DNA of 64,000 nt from Streptomyces cynarae (GTDB lineage: Bacteria > Actinomycetota > Actinomycetes > Streptomycetales > Streptomycetaceae): the NCBI RefSeq assembly GCF_025642135.1, contig NZ_CP106793.1:5300001-5364000 (forward strand), written 5' to 3'. Position 1 is the first letter of the stretch, and every line of letters begins with the position of its first letter. The position numbers and the translations under genes were made by a program. The notes under the pieces are model-generated. The model was not told where the DNA came from. It saw nothing but the letters and a program-made list of their open reading frames with translations, and did no database searches. Below are positions 61,963 through 64,000 of this stretch, piece by piece.

Positions 61963-63204
61963 GTGGTCGTCGTCTTCGTGCTGGTCGCCCTCGCCGTCCT
62001 CGCGGCGCTCGTCGCCCTGCACTGGTACGCGTGGCGCCGGCTGGTCCGCGACACGACCCGCGGTCCGGGCCTCGCCCGCCGCACCGGCACGGCGGTGCTC
62101 GTCGCCGGGCCGGTGCTGATGGTCGCGGCCCTGGTCGCCGAGCGCGCCGGCGCCCCGTTCTGGCTGCAACGCGTCCTCGGCTGGCCCGGTTTCCTGTGGA
62201 TGGCGCTGACGCTGTACCTGCTGCTGGCGCTGGTGGCGGGGGAGTTGGTACGACCGCTGGTGCGGCGCCTGGTGGAGCGCGGGGCGCGAGCGGAGGAGAG
62301 GGCACCGCTGCCGGCAACGGTGCCGGTGGGACCGGCACCCGCGGACCCGGAGCCCGCGCCGTCACAGGTGCAGTCCGCCCCGTCCCGGCGGCTGTTCGTC
62401 TCCCGGGTCGTCGGCGGCGCGGTGGCCGCGGCCGCGGTCGGCACGGTGGGCTACGGCACCTACGGAGTCCTGCGCGGCCCCGCCGTGAAGCGGGTCACGG
62501 TGCCGCTGGCCAAACTCCCGCGCGCGGCGCACGGCTTCCGGATCGCGGTGGTGAGCGACATCCACCTGGGTCCCGTGCTGGGCAGGGGCTTCGCGCAGAA
62601 GGTCGTGGACACGATCAACTCGACCCAGCCCGACCTGATCGCGGTCGTCGGCGACCTGGTCGACGGCAGCGTCAAGGACCTGGGCCCGGCGGCGGCCCCG
62701 CTGTCCCGGCTGAAAGCCCGTCACGGCAGCTACTTCGTCACGGGCAACCACGAGTACTTCTCGGGCGCGGACCAGTGGGTGGAGGAGGTACGCCGACTGG
62801 GCCTGCACCCCCTGGAGAACGCCCGCACGGAACTGCCCGCGTTCGACCTGGCCGGCGTCAACGACCTGGCGGGCGAGAGCGAGGGCGAGGGCCCCGACTT
62901 CACCAAGGCGCTCGGCGACCGCGACACCTCACGCACGGTGGTCCTCCTGGCCCACCAGCCGCTGCAGATCCACGAAGCGGTCAGGCACCACGTGGACCTC
63001 CAGCTCTCCGGCCACACCCACGGCGGCCAGCTCTGGCCGGGCAACTTCGTCGCGGCCGCCGCCAACCCCACGGTCGCCGGCCTGGACCGCTACGGCGACA
63101 CCCAGCTGTACGTGTCCCGCGGAGCGGGAGCGTGGGGACCGCCGACGCGGGTGGGTGCCCCGTCGGACATCACGGTCATCGAACTGGCCTCCCGCCAGGC
63201 CTGA
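61963..63204 (+). CDS. membrane-anchored metallophosphoesterase
   Basis: 413 residues. Three N-terminal membrane helices (VVVFVLVALAVLAALVALHWYAW, TAVLVAGPVLMVAALVAE, LYLLLALVAGELV), a Pro/Glu-rich loop, a fourth hydrophobic segment after a twin-Arg-like SRRLFVSR, then a calcineurin-like domain with the five metal motifs: SDIHLG, GDLVDG, GNHEY, AHQP and GHTHGGQ. Members of this YkuE-like group act on phospholipid headgroups or UDP-diacylglucosamine; substrate here unknown. GTG 61963 shortly follows the SCO4848-family stop. Confidence 0.92.
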   Translation: MVVVFVLVALAVLAALVALHWYAWRRLVRDTTRGPGLARRTGTAVLVAGPVLMVAALVAERAGAPFWLQRVLGWPGFLWMALTLYLLLALVAGELVRPLVRRLVERGARAEERAPLPATVPVGPAPADPEPAPSQVQSAPSRRLFVSRVVGGAVAAAAVGTVGYGTYGVLRGPAVKRVTVPLAKLPRAAHGFRIAVVSDIHLGPVLGRGFAQKVVDTINSTQPDLIAVVGDLVDGSVKDLGPAAAPLSRLKARHGSYFVTGNHEYFSGADQWVEEVRRLGLHPLENARTELPAFDLAGVNDLAGESEGEGPDFTKALGDRDTSRTVVLLAHQPLQIHEAVRHHVDLQLSGHTHGGQLWPGNFVAAAANPTVAGLDRYGDTQLYVSRGAGAWGPPTRVGAPSDITVIELASRQA

Positions 63205-63352
63205 TGCCTTGGCCGAAACCTGACGGAAACATCCTCTGGGTAAGTTCTCTCTCATCTTCAACTAATGCCTCTTCCTCCACTTGAAACACTGTGATTGGGT
63301 GATCATCGCCACAGGGGAGTGGTATGCGCTGAGGGCCTGGGGAGGGGCGCCG

Positions 63353-64000
63353 ATGCGATCGGTTCGCATACGGATTCTCGCGGCTGTGCTGGTGTTGGCA
63401 GGCGCGGGAGTGGGTGGGTGGCAGTTGCTGCCGGCCAAGGAGAACACCAACAGGACCATCACGGTCGGGACGACGGACGCCGTCACCTCGCTCGATCCGG
63501 CGGGGGCCTATGACGCCGGATCGTGGGCCTTGTTCAGCAGCGTTTTCCAGTCACTGCTGACCTTCGAACCCGACGGCGTGGAACCGGTGCCGGACGCCGC
63601 CCAGAGCTGCGCATTCGTGGGCACGGACCTGAAGACCTACCGCTGCACGCTGCGCAAGGACGTCACGTTCCCCAGCGGGCGCGCCATGACAGCCGAAGAC
63701 GTCAAGTACTCCTTCGACCGGGTCAAGCGCATCAACTCCGACGTCGGTCCCGCGACCCTGCTCGACACCTTGCACTCGGTGGACGCGAGCGGGCTGACCG
63801 TGACCTTCCATCTGTCCACGCCGGACGCGACCTTCCCGTTCAAGGTGGCCACCGGCGCCGGCTCCATCGTCGACCGCACCGAGTACCCGCAGGACAAGCT
63901 GCGCACCGACAACGGTGTCGACGGGACCGGGCCGTACACCCTGACGTCGTACACGAAGGACAAGACGGCCCACCTCGCCCCGAACAAGCACTACAAGGGC
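63353..64000 (+). CDS. oligopeptide-type ABC transporter substrate-binding protein (5' part)
   Basis: 216 residues are visible before the window ends. ATG 63353 follows GGGGAGGGG. An N-terminal hydrophobic segment (ILAAVLVLAGAGVGGWQLL) acts as signal or anchor without a clear lipobox. Then TITVGTTDAVTSLDPAGAYD, the start of the SBP_bac_5 family (DppA/OppA-like), DVTFPSGRAMTAEDVKYSFDRV and GTGPYTLTSY. It would bind peptides or nickel-like ligands for an importer whose other genes should follow outside the window. Confidence 0.9.
   Translation, partial: MRSVRIRILAAVLVLAGAGVGGWQLLPAKENTNRTITVGTTDAVTSLDPAGAYDAGSWALFSSVFQSLLTFEPDGVEPVPDAAQSCAFVGTDLKTYRCTLRKDVTFPSGRAMTAEDVKYSFDRVKRINSDVGPATLLDTLHSVDASGLTVTFHLSTPDATFPFKVATGAGSIVDRTEYPQDKLRTDNGVDGTGPYTLTSYTKDKTAHLAPNKHYKG

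Overview
The window is high-GC actinobacterial chromosome, almost certainly Streptomyces. The codon bias is extreme, GTG starts are frequent, genes are dense on both strands, and the gene order pcrA, icmB, sucCD, purNH, folD, mdh, betaine uptake, glyA, trpS matches what I recall of the S. coelicolor core region around SCO4790-SCO4850. I see no integrase, transposase, phage gene, CRISPR array, tRNA or rRNA. All calls come from reading motifs and layout; no database search was run.

Layout. 1-2.7 kb: end of a class II aldolase gene, an unknown membrane protein and a DoxX protein. 2.7-6.8 kb: an envelope-stress-like module, with a PspC/LiaF-like membrane protein divergent from a PspC-domain histidine kinase and its LuxR-type regulator. 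6.8-16.6 kb: cell-wall enzymes (two NlpC/P60 proteins, one behind a c-di-AMP riboswitch, and an M23 peptidase), two small transport or membrane genes, the PcrA helicase and a lipase. 17.3 kb: icmB, the cobalamin-binding subunit of isobutyryl-CoA mutase. 17.8-25.7 kb: a divergent five-gene locus, SWIM zinc finger plus DUF5691-like protein on the left, MoxR ATPase plus DUF5682-like protein plus VWA protein on the right, with an exact 10-bp inverted repeat in the shared promoter. This is the best candidate for an uncharacterised multi-protein system. 26.2-41 kb: central metabolism (sucCD, purNH, folD, mdh), with an ECF-sigma-like membrane protein, DUF6350-type, RDD and DUF3017 proteins, an 18-unit noncoding tandem repeat, and two tandem membrane-anchored helix-turn-helix proteins. 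42-49.4 kb: a choline/glycine-betaine operon (aldehyde dehydrogenase, GMC oxidoreductase, ABC ATPase, double permease, lipoprotein). 49.4-52.5 kb: PEP-mutase-like protein and two AhpD-like proteins in one operon, divergent from a MocR regulator. 52.5-59.3 kb: DMT-like transporter, small lipoprotein plus glutathionylspermidine-synthase-like protein, glyA under a ZTP riboswitch, trpS and a 2H phosphoesterase. 59.4-64 kb: YihY protein, D-Ala-D-Ala carboxypeptidase, SCO4848-family protein, metallophosphoesterase, and the start of an oligopeptide-type binding protein that runs off the window.

Connections. purN, purH, folD and the ZTP-controlled glyA belong to one-carbon and purine metabolism; sucCD and mdh belong to the TCA cycle. 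The PspC module, wall hydrolases, DacC-like carboxypeptidase and c-di-AMP switch all concern envelope homeostasis.

Quality warning. At least ten genes are interrupted by one- or two-base indels, most at runs of five G or C where one more base restores a sensible protein. I read these as assembly or sequencing errors. I annotate each such gene as one CDS over its whole span and give the likely site of the break.
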